Assembly: GCF_002864685.1 (NCBI RefSeq)
Contig: NZ_NMQZ01000041.1
Location: 1 to 52,322 of the forward strand
Length of the DNA stretch: 52,322 nucleotides
DNA from: Alloalcanivorax mobilis
GTDB taxonomy: Bacteria > Pseudomonadota > Gammaproteobacteria > Pseudomonadales > Alcanivoracaceae
Direction of reading: 5' to 3'
Shown here: positions 8,621-17,435 of the stretch, in pieces
Numbering within the stretch: the stretch's first letter is position 1
Layout: the number at the start of each line of letters is the position of its first letter
The notes under the pieces: model-generated
Seen by the model: the letters and a program-made list of their open reading frames with translations, nothing else
Told to the model about the DNA's origin: nothing
The model's database searches: none
Translations under genes and position numbers: made by a program

Positions 8621-9496
8621 TTGAGCCTGCGACCGTCAGCCACCGCCACCTCGCAGGACGATGTCCTGCCAGGTGGCTTCGCGGATCGTGACCTGCAGTT
8701 TACGCAGAGCGACTTCGCCCGCATTTGCGTGCTGATTTATCAGCGCGCCGGCATCGTGCTCGCCGAGCACAAGAAAGAGATGGTCTATGGCCGCCTGGGC
8801 CGCCGGGTCCGGCACCACGGTTTGACGCGCTTCGCCGACTATCTGGCGCGCCTGGAAAGCAACCCGGCGAACCCGGAATGGCAAGCGTTCACCAACGCGC
8901 TGACCACCAATCTGACCTCGTTTTTCCGCGAGGCGCACCATTTTCCGCTGCTCGCCAGCCACGTGGCCGGGCGCCGTGGCCCGCTGCGGGTGTGGAGCGC
9001 GGCCGCCTCCACCGGCGAGGAGCCGTACTCGATCGCCATGACGTTGATGGAGCAGCTCGGCGCGCACGCCGACATCACCGTGGTCGCCACCGACATCGAC
9101 ACCGATGCCCTGGCCCGCGCCCGTGACGGCATCTATCCGCTGGAACAGGTGGCGCGCCTGGACCCGACCCGCCGCAAACGTTTCTTCCAGCGCGGCAGCG
9201 GCCGCCGCGCCGGCTACGCCCGTATCCGCCCGGAGGTGGCCGCGCGGGTGCGGTTCGCGCCGCTCAATCTGATCGAAAGCCGCTGGACACTGGACGGCCC
9301 GCCGTTCGACGCGATCTTCTGCCGCAACGTGATGATCTATTTCGATAAGGACACCCAGGCGCGCATCCTGGCGCGCTTCGCGCCGTTGCTGAAACCCGAT
9401 GGCCTGTTGTTCGCCGGTCACTCGGAAAGCTTTTCCTACACCAGTGACCGCTTCGCCCTGCGCGGCCAGACCGTGTACACCTTGGCCAAGCGCTGA
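8621..9496 (+). CDS. cheR: Chemotaxis protein methyltransferase CheR
   Basis: A 291-residue CheR. An N-terminal helical domain (FARICVLIYQRAGIVLAEHK, YGRLGRRVR) precedes the SAM-dependent methyltransferase domain, with VWSAAASTGEEPYSIAMTL at the SAM site, ATDIDTDAL, and IFCRNVMIYFDKDTQ. It methylates receptor glutamates for adaptation. No in-frame ATG or GTG precedes the conserved domain. The TTG at 8621, 5 bp after the receptor gene, is the likely start and keeps the operon coupled. A receptor with a CheR-docking tail is encoded at 11016-12773. Confidence 0.93.
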   Translation: MSLRPSATATSQDDVLPGGFADRDLQFTQSDFARICVLIYQRAGIVLAEHKKEMVYGRLGRRVRHHGLTRFADYLARLESNPANPEWQAFTNALTTNLTSFFREAHHFPLLASHVAGRRGPLRVWSAAASTGEEPYSIAMTLMEQLGAHADITVVATDIDTDALARARDGIYPLEQVARLDPTRRKRFFQRGSGRRAGYARIRPEVAARVRFAPLNLIESRWTLDGPPFDAIFCRNVMIYFDKDTQARILARFAPLLKPDGLLFAGHSESFSYTSDRFALRGQTVYTLAKR

Positions 9497-9517
9497 ACGT
9501 CGGCCCGGCCGAAAAAC

Positions 9518-9560
9518 GTCGCTGGCTGGGCGGAACGCCGCCCGGCCTCTCCTACGGCGG
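9518..9560. repeat. REP-like palindrome, family G (copy 1)
   Basis: GTCGCTGGCTGGGCGG...CCGCCCGGCCTCTCCTAC is a short imperfect palindrome immediately after cheR. The same sequence recurs as an inverted pair at 49258-49363. It is a REP-like extragenic palindrome with a GGCTGGGCGG/CCGCCCGGCC stem. Confidence 0.75.
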
Positions 9561-9573
9561 CGTCCGGTTCCAG

Positions 9574-9652
9574 GCTTCAAGCTGCAAGCCTCAAGCTAAG
9601 AAGCGGCTCCGTATCAGGCGTTTCTTGCAGCATGCAGCATGCAGCTTGAAGC
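9574..9652. repeat. Heptamer element B1: inverted GCTTCAA-type arrays
   Basis: The units GCTTCAA, GCTGCAA, GCCTCAA (9574-9594) are followed by a core containing GAAGCGGCTCCGTATCAGG. Inverted units TTGCAGC, ATGCAGC, ATGCAGC, TTGAAGC run from 9625 to 9652. The core recurs in B3 (same strand) and B4 (opposite strand). Sequence outside the right arm, to about 9715, is also related to the flanks of the other copies. Confidence 0.85.
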
Positions 9653-9738
9653 CGTTCTCAACGAAGCCCGGCGCCGCCGCCGGCACGATCTCCCCCTGTT
9701 CCCCGTTGCCGCGCTGTCTTCCCGGCGACATTTTTTCC

Positions 9739-9765
9739 TAAAGCCGGCGCTGCGCTGGCCGATAT
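9739..9765 (+). promoter_or_regulatory. Sigma-28 (FliA) promoter for cheB
   Basis: TAAA, exactly 15 bp, then GCCGATAT. This matches the FliA consensus at 4/4 and 7/8, 51 bp before the cheB start. It splits the chemotaxis block into two transcription units (motA-cheR and cheB onward). The split coincides with repeat elements B1 and G1, which separate cheR from cheB. Confidence 0.85.
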
Positions 9766-9815
9766 CAGAAATGAAATGACCGCGCCCGGGCATAGGGACA
9801 ACAGGGGAGGCCGCT

Positions 9816-10877
9816 TTGGCTGGCGACAAAATCAGGGTGTTGTGCGTCGACGATTCGGCGCTGATTCGCGATCTGATGAGCGAAATCATCAACAGCCACG
9901 AAGATATGGAAGTGGTGGCGGTGGCCCCGGACCCGCTGGTGGCGCGCGATCTGGTCAAGCAACACAACCCGGATGTGCTGACCCTGGATGTGGAAATGCC
10001 GCGCATGGACGGCCTCGATTTCCTGGAGCGGCTGATGCGGTTACGGCCGATGCCGGTGCTGATGGTGTCGTCGCTGACCCAGGCCGGTTCCGAGGTGACG
10101 CTGCGCGCGCTGGAGCTGGGGGCGGTGGATTTTATCGAGAAGCCGGCGCTGGGCATCCGCAGCGGCATGCTGGAGTACAGCGCGCTGATCGCCGAGAAAG
10201 TACGCGCCGCCGCGCGTTCGCGGCCACGGCGGGCGCGGCGCGCTGATCAGCCGGCGCCGGTGGCGTTGAAGGCGCCGTTGGTGTCCAGCGAGAAGCTGGT
10301 GATTATCGGTGCTTCCACCGGTGGCACCGAGGCGATTCGCGAGGTGCTGGAGCCAATGCCGGCCAACTGTCCGGCGATTCTGATCGCTCAGCATATGCCC
10401 GGTGGTTTCACGCGCTCGTTCGCTCAGCGGTTGAACCGGCTGTGCCGGATCGGCGTGAAAGAAGCGGAAGACGGTGAGCGCATTCTGCCCGGTTACGCCT
10501 ACATCGCGCCGGGCGAGGCGCATCTGAAACTGGATCGCAGCGGCGCCAACTACGTGGCGCGGCTGGACCATGGTCCGCCGGTGAACCGCCATCGGCCCTC
10601 GGTGGACGTGTTGTTTGAGTCCGCCGCGCGCCAGGCCGGGCGCAACGCCATCGGCGTGCTGCTCACCGGCATGGGCAAGGACGGCGCGCGTGGCTTGCTG
10701 AGCATGCGCGAGGCCGGCGCCCAGACCCTGGCCCAGGATCAGGAAACCTCACTGGTGTTTGGCATGCCCCGTGAGGCGATTGCCCTGGGCGCCGCCAGCG
10801 AAGTGGTGGCGCTGGATCAGGTGGCGGCCAGGTTGATGGCGCTGGCCGCCGCTTCCGGCCGGGCCCAGCGGGTGTGA
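9816..10877 (+). CDS. cheB: Chemotaxis response regulator / protein-glutamate methylesterase CheB
   Basis: A 353-residue CheB. The receiver domain (1-120) has acidic residues VDDS (Asp12, Asp13) and phospho-acceptor Asp58 in [12 protein letters not shown] basic linker leads to the C-terminal methylesterase (about 160-345). Ser167 in GASTGGTEA, the histidine in [16 protein letters not shown] and the aspartate in [12 protein letters not shown] form the catalytic triad. It removes methyl groups, or deamidates receptor glutamines, when phosphorylated by CheA. The start is TTG at 9816 behind a strong AGGGGAGG ribosome-binding site. Confidence 0.95.
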   Translation: MAGDKIRVLCVDDSALIRDLMSEIINSHEDMEVVAVAPDPLVARDLVKQHNPDVLTLDVEMPRMDGLDFLERLMRLRPMPVLMVSSLTQAGSEVTLRALELGAVDFIEKPALGIRSGMLEYSALIAEKVRAAARSRPRRARRADQPAPVALKAPLVSSEKLVIIGASTGGTEAIREVLEPMPANCPAILIAQHMPGGFTRSFAQRLNRLCRIGVKEAEDGERILPGYAYIAPGEAHLKLDRSGANYVARLDHGPPVNRHRPSVDVLFESAARQAGRNAIGVLLTGMGKDGARGLLSMREAGAQTLAQDQETSLVFGMPREAIALGAASEVVALDQVAARLMALAAASGRAQRV

Positions 10878-11015
10878 CCGATGGTGGATTGAAAGGGGGA
10901 AACCCGAATGGCATTTGAGCTGGCCACTGTCTTCGGCGGCCCCAAAAGCCATTTGGATTGAGATGGCAGAAACGCGAAGAACGATAACGACACTCTCGAA
11001 TAAAGGAACGCCGGC

Positions 11016-12773
11016 ATGATGAAAATAATGCGTAACCTGAATATAAGAACCGCGATGGCGGGAGTTCTGGTCTGCTGCGCGGTGCTGATCGGCTCGCTGG
11101 CGGCCATCCGGATGATCACCAATCAGACGGTGGAAGAGACCATGAGTGTGATCACCACGGTTAACGTGGATCAGCTCAACGAGATCAATCGTGCCGGCAC
11201 GCTGCTCAATCGCGCACGCCTGGATCTCGAACTGACCGCCTACTATTACGGCCAGAGCATGCGTCTGGTGGGCCGCAGTCAGCTCAAAGGCGTGGGCATG
11301 CTGCTTAACCGTGCCCAGGAACGGCTCGACAAGTTCGCCGCCGTGCCGAAGACCGAAGAGGGCCGGGCGCTGGCCAGCGAGCTCGAGGAGCGTTTCGCCA
11401 AGGTGATGACCCTGGTGCGTTCACAGTACGACGCCTTGGGCGATGAAGATCTGGAGCAGTTCAACTCGATTCGCGGCAGCCTGATGACGCCCACCCAGAA
11501 GCTGGATGAGACCCTCACCGCGTTCGTCAGCTACGCCGGCGACCGGGGCGACAAGCAACTGGCGGCATACCACGAAAAGATGCAGTTGTTTGGTTACATC
11601 GGCCTGGGGGTGCTGGCGCTCACCGCGATCATTCTGGTGTTGATCTACTTTGGCTTGCGCGCCGTGGTGATCCGCCCGTTGTACGACGCGGTGCAGAATC
11701 TGCAACGCATTTCCGACGCCGATCTGTCGCACAAGATCGAGATACCCGGCAACAACGAGATCGGCAAACTGTTCCGCACCATGCGCGATATGCAACACAG
11801 CTTGCGCAAGATCGTTGGCGACGTGCGAGACAGCAGTAACTCGATCTTTATCGGCTCCTCGGAAATCGCCCGGGGCAACACCGATTTGTCTTCGCGCACC
11901 GAGCAGCAGGCCGCCTCGCTGGAAGAGACCGCCACCAGCATGGAGCAGCTCACCGCCACCGTGAAGCAGAACGCGGACAACGCCCGCCAGGCCAGCGGTC
12001 TGGCCAACGACGCCTCCGGCACCGCCAGCCGGGGTGGCGAAGTGATGGAGAAGGTCACGGTGACCATGAACGGCATCTCCACCAGTTCCCGCAAGGTCGC
12101 CGACATCATCAGCATGATCGATTCGATCGCCTTCCAGACCAACATCCTGGCGTTGAACGCCTCGGTGGAAGCCGCCCGCGCCGGCGAACAGGGCCGGGGT
12201 TTCGCGGTGGTCGCCGGGGAAGTGCGCAATCTGGCCGGCAGCTCGGCGGACGCCGCGCGCGAGATCAAGCAACTGATCGCCAACTCGATGACGCAGGTGG
12301 ACGAAGGCTCGGCGCTGGTGGAACAAGCCGGTGAAACCATGAAGGAAGTGGTCGCCGCGGTGAAGCGCGTGACCGACATCATGGACGAGATCTCCGCTGC
12401 CTCCCAGGAGCAAAGCGGCGGCATCGAGCAGGTCAGCCAGGCGGTCAGTCAGATGGACGAAGTCACCCAGCAGAACGCCGCGCTGGTGCAGGAAGCGACC
12501 TCCGCGGCCGCGTCCCTGGAAGATCAGGCCAAGCGGCTGGAACAGTCGGTGGCGGTGTTTCGCCTGCCCCGCGAAGACCGCGCCTCGCTGGACAGCTACC
12601 TGGGCGACGCGGTGCTTTCGGCGCAACCGCCGACTCTGGAAATGGACCAAGAGCCCGACAGCGCGCCTTTGCCACGCCGTGAACCGCGTGGCAAAAGCGC
12701 CGAGGCACGGCCGCAGCAGGCTTCCGAGCGCCGTGAACTGGTCGCCGCCGACGACGACTGGGAAGAATTTTAA
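11016..12773 (+). CDS. Transmembrane methyl-accepting chemotaxis protein with CheR/CheB tether
   Basis: A 585-residue Tsr/Tar-type receptor. Membrane helix 1 is at about residues 10-32. A periplasmic four-helix-type ligand domain of ~150 residues follows, then helix 2 at about 192-214 ([19 protein letters not shown]), a HAMP domain and the signalling hairpin with tip [20 protein letters not shown]. The Pro/Arg-rich C-terminal tail ends in DWEEF, matching the xWxxF pentapeptide that docks CheR and CheB in high-abundance receptors. The ligand cannot be inferred. ATAAAGGA precedes the ATG. The 138-bp gap after cheB shows no good sigma-28 site, so it is probably read from the cheB promoter. Confidence 0.92.
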   Translation: MMKIMRNLNIRTAMAGVLVCCAVLIGSLAAIRMITNQTVEETMSVITTVNVDQLNEINRAGTLLNRARLDLELTAYYYGQSMRLVGRSQLKGVGMLLNRAQERLDKFAAVPKTEEGRALASELEERFAKVMTLVRSQYDALGDEDLEQFNSIRGSLMTPTQKLDETLTAFVSYAGDRGDKQLAAYHEKMQLFGYIGLGVLALTAIILVLIYFGLRAVVIRPLYDAVQNLQRISDADLSHKIEIPGNNEIGKLFRTMRDMQHSLRKIVGDVRDSSNSIFIGSSEIARGNTDLSSRTEQQAASLEETATSMEQLTATVKQNADNARQASGLANDASGTASRGGEVMEKVTVTMNGISTSSRKVADIISMIDSIAFQTNILALNASVEAARAGEQGRGFAVVAGEVRNLAGSSADAAREIKQLIANSMTQVDEGSALVEQAGETMKEVVAAVKRVTDIMDEISAASQEQSGGIEQVSQAVSQMDEVTQQNAALVQEATSAAASLEDQAKRLEQSVAVFRLPREDRASLDSYLGDAVLSAQPPTLEMDQEPDSAPLPRREPRGKSAEARPQQASERRELVAADDDWEEF

Positions 12774-12820
12774 CCGGGCGGCGCACTTCGGGCCGCCGCA
12801 CCCTGTAACGAGAGGATCCA

Positions 12821-13210
12821 ATGGTCGACAAGAACATGAGCATTCTGGTGGTGGACGACTTTCCTACCATGAGACGGATCGTGCGCAGCCTGCTCAAGGA
12901 GCTGGGCTTTACCAACGTGGACGAGGCCGAGGACGGCCAGGAAGCGCTGGCGAAACTGAGAGGCGGCAACATCGAGTTCGTGGTCTCGGACTGGAACATG
13001 CCGAACCTGGACGGCCTGGAGATGCTCAAGCAAATACGCGCCGACGAGGCGATGAAGAGCCTGCCGGTATTGATGGTGACCGCCGAAGCCAAGAAGGACA
13101 ACATCATCGCCGCCGCCCAGGCCGGCGCCAACGGTTACATCGTCAAGCCGTTCACCGCCGCCACGCTGGAAGAAAAGCTGGACAAAATTTTCCAGAAGCT
13201 CGGCAAATGA
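12821..13210 (+). CDS. cheY: Chemotaxis response regulator CheY
   Basis: A 129-residue single-domain receiver of the E. coli CheY size. Acidic pair Asp12/Asp13, phosphorylated Asp57 ([10 protein letters not shown]), Thr87 (MVTAEAKK) and Lys109 (YIVKPF) are all at standard positions. Phospho-CheY binds FliM to switch motor rotation. It starts 48 bp after the receptor gene behind AGAGGA and is followed closely by its phosphatase gene cheZ, so signal generation and removal are co-transcribed. Confidence 0.97.
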   Translation: MVDKNMSILVVDDFPTMRRIVRSLLKELGFTNVDEAEDGQEALAKLRGGNIEFVVSDWNMPNLDGLEMLKQIRADEAMKSLPVLMVTAEAKKDNIIAAAQAGANGYIVKPFTAATLEEKLDKIFQKLGK

Positions 13211-13266
13211 CCGGCTCCTGACATGGCATGCGAGAGAGGCTCAGGCCGATGAGTGGAGAAGCGATT

Positions 13267-13953
13267 ATGAATGGTGAGGCCGGGCGCGTACCCGAGCACG
13301 AAGGCAGCGACGACCTGGTTCAACGCATCGGCCAGTTGACCCGCATGCTGCGCGACAGCATGCGTGAGCTGGGCCTAGACAAAGAGGTGGAAAAGGCCGC
13401 GGCGGCGATTCCCGACGCGCGCGCGCGCCTTAATTACGTGGCCTCGATGACCGAGCAGGCCGCCGAGCGGTCCCTGAACGCCATCGACCGTGCCCAGCCG
13501 CTGCAAAACGAAATGGAGAGCCGCGCCGCCGCTCTGGATCAGCGCTGGGGCGAATGGTTCCAGGACCCCATCGAGATGGACCAGGCCCGCGAGCTGGTCA
13601 AGGAAACCCGTGGCTTTCTCGGCGCGGTGCCGACGATGACCAAGGAGACCAACAAAGAGCTGCTGGAAATCATGATGGCCCAGGATTTTCAGGATCTCAC
13701 CGGCCAGGTGATCAAGAAAATGATGGAGGTGATCCAGGGCGTCGAGCACCAGTTGCTGCAGGTGCTGCTGGACAGCGTCCCGGAAGGCGCCGAGCGCGAA
13801 CAGATGCGCCAGCGCCTGGACGACCGCTGGGCCGCCGACTCCGCCCGCCGCGACGCGCCCCTGGTCAACGGCCCACAAATCAAACCCGACGGCGACGACG
13901 TGGTCAGCAGCCAGGACCAGGTTGACGACTTGTTGGATGAGTTGGGGTTTTGA
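13267..13953 (+). CDS. cheZ: CheY-P phosphatase CheZ
   Basis: About 228 residues from this ATG. Upstream in-frame ATGs at 13228 and 13249 are possible; the one at 13267 has GGAGA at good spacing and gives the family-like N-terminus. Long helical hairpin with the catalytic segment [18 protein letters not shown] (the Asp and Gln that activate water for CheY-P hydrolysis). The C-terminal CheY-binding peptide [13 protein letters not shown] is attached by a polar linker. Its presence, like the FlhDC hierarchy, is typical of gamma- and beta-proteobacterial chemotaxis. Confidence 0.93.
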   Translation: MNGEAGRVPEHEGSDDLVQRIGQLTRMLRDSMRELGLDKEVEKAAAAIPDARARLNYVASMTEQAAERSLNAIDRAQPLQNEMESRAAALDQRWGEWFQDPIEMDQARELVKETRGFLGAVPTMTKETNKELLEIMMAQDFQDLTGQVIKKMMEVIQGVEHQLLQVLLDSVPEGAEREQMRQRLDDRWAADSARRDAPLVNGPQIKPDGDDVVSSQDQVDDLLDELGF

Positions 13954-13959
13954 AGGGCA

Positions 13960-14040
13960 GCTGCAAGCCGCAAGCCGCAAGCTACAAGCTACAAGCAGCT
14001 ACGTAGCCGCCCTTGAAGCTTGTAGCTTGCGGCTTGCCGC
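13960..14040. repeat. Heptamer element B2: compact inverted GCYRCAA arrays
   Basis: GCTGCAA, GCCGCAA, GCCGCAA, GCTACAA, GCTACAA (13960-13994) are followed by a short core. Inverted units TTGAAGC, TTGTAGC, TTGCGGC, TTGCCGC run from 14013 to 14040. The arms can pair into a long hairpin that begins 6 bp after the cheZ stop and could act as a terminator or mRNA 3'-end protector before flhB. Confidence 0.88.
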
Positions 14041-14149
14041 TGGTCCTTCCCATGAATAACCGCCCCTAATCTTCCCTTATCGTTGGATCGGGGCGGGTCG
14101 GGATTGCGGACAATGGCGCATTCCATGCAGTTTCCCGATGCCGAGCGCC

Positions 14150-15307
14150 ATGGCCGACGATACCGACGATCAGGAAAAGACCGAAGCGGCCACGCCGCGA
14201 CGGCTTGAGAAAGCCCGTGAGGAGGGGCAGGTGGCCCGTTCCCGGGAGCTGGCTACCTTTACGTTGCTGTTGGGCGGCGTGGTGGGGCTGTGGTCGATGG
14301 GTTCGGTGCTCTACGACCATCTCGGCATGGTGATGGAGCAGTCGTTCCTGTTCGAGCGCCGCCAGGCGTTCGAGAGCGCGGTGATGTTGCGCCACGCCGG
14401 CGAGCTGGGCGAGCGCATGCTGTATGCCTTGCTGCCCCTGTTCATTCTTCTGGTGGTGATCGCGCTGACCTCGCCGATGCTGTTGGGCGGCTGGTTGATC
14501 TCGGCCAAGTCCTTGCAGCCGCAACTGAGCAAGCTCAATCCTGTAAAGGGTCTCAAGCGCCTGTTTTCCAGCCAGGCCATCGCCGAGCTGGTCAAGGCCA
14601 TCGCCAAGGCGGTGCTGGTGGGTGGCGTGGCGGTATTGTTTCTGCTCGATAAACGTGGCGAGTTTATTTCGCTGATGGATCAGCCGCCGGCGATCGCGCT
14701 GGCCGACGCCATGCGGCTGGCCGCCCAGGCCTGCGGGCTGATGGTGCTGTCGTTGATCGTGGTGGTGATGATCGACGTGCCTTACCAGCTTTGGAGCCAC
14801 GCCAAGAAGCTGCGCATGAGCCGCGAGGAGATCAAGCGCGAGCACAAGGAAACCGAAGGTGACCCGCAGTTAAAGGCCCGCATTCGCGCCCAGCAGCAGA
14901 CCATGGCGCGCAGCCGCATGATGAGCAAGGTGGCCGGCGCTGACGTGATTGTCACCAACCCGAGCCACTACGCGGTGGCGCTGCAATACGATGACAGCAA
15001 CATGGCCGCGCCCCGCGTGGTCGCCAAGGGCGTGGACGCGGTGGCCCGGCGCATCCGCGAACTGGGCGAAGAAAACCATGTGCCGCAATTGCAGGCGCCG
15101 CCGCTGGCGCGGGCGCTGTATCGCCATGTGGATCTGGACCGGGAAATCCCCGGGCCTTTGTACACCGCCGTGGCGGAGGTGTTGGTGTGGGCGATGCGCC
15201 TGAAGCGCGCCCGCGACCACGGTGAAGTGACGCCGACTCCGCCCGGTGAATTGGTGATTCCCGAGGAGCTGGCGGTGCCGGCCGGCGAGCAAGGAGGCGA
15301 GCCATGA
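14150..15307 (+). CDS. flhB: Flagellar type III export switch protein FlhB
   Basis: About 385 residues from the ATG at 14150, which gives the typical DDQEKTEAATPRRLEKAREE N-terminus (an ATG at 14138 is also in frame). Four membrane segments lie between about residues 30 and 210. The linker SREEIKREHKETEGDP precedes the autocleaving cytoplasmic domain. The cleavage motif, normally NPTH, is NPSH here (Asn270-His273), with the reactive Asn-Pro and the His kept. FlhB switches export from rod/hook to filament substrates together with FliK. The stop overlaps flhA (ATGA). Confidence 0.95.
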   Translation: MADDTDDQEKTEAATPRRLEKAREEGQVARSRELATFTLLLGGVVGLWSMGSVLYDHLGMVMEQSFLFERRQAFESAVMLRHAGELGERMLYALLPLFILLVVIALTSPMLLGGWLISAKSLQPQLSKLNPVKGLKRLFSSQAIAELVKAIAKAVLVGGVAVLFLLDKRGEFISLMDQPPAIALADAMRLAAQACGLMVLSLIVVVMIDVPYQLWSHAKKLRMSREEIKREHKETEGDPQLKARIRAQQQTMARSRMMSKVAGADVIVTNPSHYAVALQYDDSNMAAPRVVAKGVDAVARRIRELGEENHVPQLQAPPLARALYRHVDLDREIPGPLYTAVAEVLVWAMRLKRARDHGEVTPTPPGELVIPEELAVPAGEQGGEP

Positions 15308-17382
15308 AAGCGACCAGCCGCCTCGCCGGCTTCGGCGGTCTTGCCGAAGCGCGCATGAAACTGATGACCGGGCCAATCCTGATCATCCTGATCATGGCGA
15401 TGCTGATTCTGCCGTTGCCGCCGTTCGCCCTGGACTTCTTTTTCACCTTCAACATCGCCCTGGCGGTGATGGTGCTGTTGGTCAGCATGTTCACCCTGAG
15501 CGCGCTGGACTTCGCCGCCTTCCCGGCGGTGCTGTTGTTCACCACCCTGTTGCGCTTGTCGCTCAATGTGGCTTCCACCCGGGTGGTGCTGATGGAGGGC
15601 CACCACGGCGGCGCCGCCGCCGGCAAGGTGATCGAAGCCTTCGGCCAGTTCCTGGTGGGCGGTAACTTCGCCGTGGGTCTGGCGGTGTTTCTGATTCTGG
15701 TGGTGATCAACTTCATGGTTATCACCAAGGGCGCCGGGCGCATCGCCGAGGTGGGCGCGCGCTTCACCCTGGACGCCATGCCCGGCAAACAGATGGCCAT
15801 CGACGCCGACCTCAACGCCGGCCTGATCGGCGAAGACGAAGCCCGCCAACGCCGCTCCGACGTGTCCCGCGAGGCGGATTTCTACGGCTCCATGGACGGC
15901 GCCAGCAAGTTCGTGCGTGGCGACGCAGTGGCCGGCTTGGTGATCATGGCGGTGAACATCATTGGCGGGCTGATCATCGGCATGTTGCAGCACGACATGT
16001 CGTTCGCCGACGCCGGCCGCACCTATACGTTGCTGACCATTGGCGATGGCCTGGTGGCGCAGATCCCGGCGCTGGTGATTTCCACCGCCGCCGGCGTCAC
16101 CGTGTCGCGGGTCAGCTCGGACCAGGACATCGGCCAGCAGGTGATCGACCAGTTGCTGGTCAACCCGCGCGTGCTGGCGTTGTCCGCCGGGGTAATGGGC
16201 CTGCTCGGCCTGGTGCCGGGCATGCCCAATCTGGTGTTCTTGTTGTTCACCGTGGTGCTGGGTGGCTTCGCCTGGCTGCTGTTCCGGCGCGAAAACGAAC
16301 GGCTGGTGGAAAAGCAGATAGAGCAGGCGCCCGCCAGCGCCGTACAGGAAGCCCCGGAAGCAAGCTGGGACGACGTTCAGTTGATCGACACCCTGGGGCT
16401 GGAAGTGGGGCACCGGCTGATCCCGCTGGTGGACTATCGTCAGCAGGGCGAATTGCTGGGCCGGATCAAAAGCGTGCGCAAGAAATTCGCTCAGGAGGTG
16501 GGTTTCCTGCCGCCGGTGGTGCACATCCGCGACAATCTTGAGCTGGGCTCGAACAGTTACGTGGTCAGCCTCAAGGGCGCGGAAGTCGGGCGTGGCGAAT
16601 CGTTCCCCGGCAAATGGCTGGCGATTGATCCGGGCCAGGTCAGCGGCACGCTGCAAGGCACGCCCACCGAGGACCCGGCGTTCGGATTGCCGGCGGTGTG
16701 GATCGACGCCGGCCAGCGCGAGCAGGCGCAGGTGTATGGCTACACCGTGGTCGACGCCGGCACCGTGGTGGCCACCCACCTGAACCATCTGTTGCACCAG
16801 CACGCCGGCGAGATGCTCGGCCGCCAGGAAGTGCAGCAACTGCTCGACAAACTTGGCGAAGCCAACAAGTCGCTGGTCGAGGACGTGGTGCCCAAGGCGG
16901 TGTCGTTGACCACCTTGCAGCGGTTGCTGCAGAACCTGCTTGAAGAGGACGTGTCGATCCGCGACATGGGCACCATTCTGGACACCCTGGCCGAGCACGC
17001 CGACGCCCACGCCGACGTGGACACCCTCACCGGGCAGGTGCGCGCCGCCCTGGGCCGGGCGATCACCCACCAGTGGTTCCCGGCCGGCGGCGAGCTTCAT
17101 GTGATTGGCCTGGACAGCAATCTCGAACAGGTGCTGATTCAGGCGATGAACGGCAGCGGCGCCCTGGAACCGGGGCTGGCCGACACCCTGATGCAGCAGG
17201 CCGCCAACGCCCTGGAGCGCCAGGAAGCCGCCGGCGAACCGCCGGTGCTGGTGGTGCAGCACGGCCTGCGTGGCTTGCTGGCGCGCTTCCTGCGCCGCCG
17301 CCTGCACCACCTGGTGGTGATGTCCCAAGCGGAAATTCCCGACGACCGCCACCTGCGCGTCACCAGCCTGGTCGGCGGCTGA
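15304..17382 (+). CDS. flhA: Flagellar type III export gate protein FlhA
   Basis: A 692-residue FlhA. About eight membrane helices occupy residues 20-330. The conserved FHIPEP region is visible as LLRLSLNVASTRVVL, FVVGGNFAVGLAVF-like and ITKGAGRIAEVGARFTLDAM. A cytoplasmic domain of ~340 residues binds chaperone-substrate complexes (PPVVHIRDNLEL, VDAGTVVATHLNHLL, LQRLLQNLLEEDVSIRD). It forms the nonameric export ring. It overlaps flhB by 4 bp and is followed after 53 bp by flhF. Confidence 0.97.
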   Translation: MKATSRLAGFGGLAEARMKLMTGPILIILIMAMLILPLPPFALDFFFTFNIALAVMVLLVSMFTLSALDFAAFPAVLLFTTLLRLSLNVASTRVVLMEGHHGGAAAGKVIEAFGQFLVGGNFAVGLAVFLILVVINFMVITKGAGRIAEVGARFTLDAMPGKQMAIDADLNAGLIGEDEARQRRSDVSREADFYGSMDGASKFVRGDAVAGLVIMAVNIIGGLIIGMLQHDMSFADAGRTYTLLTIGDGLVAQIPALVISTAAGVTVSRVSSDQDIGQQVIDQLLVNPRVLALSAGVMGLLGLVPGMPNLVFLLFTVVLGGFAWLLFRRENERLVEKQIEQAPASAVQEAPEASWDDVQLIDTLGLEVGHRLIPLVDYRQQGELLGRIKSVRKKFAQEVGFLPPVVHIRDNLELGSNSYVVSLKGAEVGRGESFPGKWLAIDPGQVSGTLQGTPTEDPAFGLPAVWIDAGQREQAQVYGYTVVDAGTVVATHLNHLLHQHAGEMLGRQEVQQLLDKLGEANKSLVEDVVPKAVSLTTLQRLLQNLLEEDVSIRDMGTILDTLAEHADAHADVDTLTGQVRAALGRAITHQWFPAGGELHVIGLDSNLEQVLIQAMNGSGALEPGLADTLMQQAANALERQEAAGEPPVLVVQHGLRGLLARFLRRRLHHLVVMSQAEIPDDRHLRVTSLVGG

Positions 17383-17435
17383 TTGGCGTCGCCGGGGCTG
17401 ATCAACTCCACCGATATTGATCCCAGGAGAATCCC

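Noticed and set aside
10961-10987. Sigma-28 promoter before the MCP at 11016
   Set aside because: AACGATAA matches 6 of 8 in the -10 but the -35 position reads AGAT. Not supported; the cheB promoter can serve this gene.
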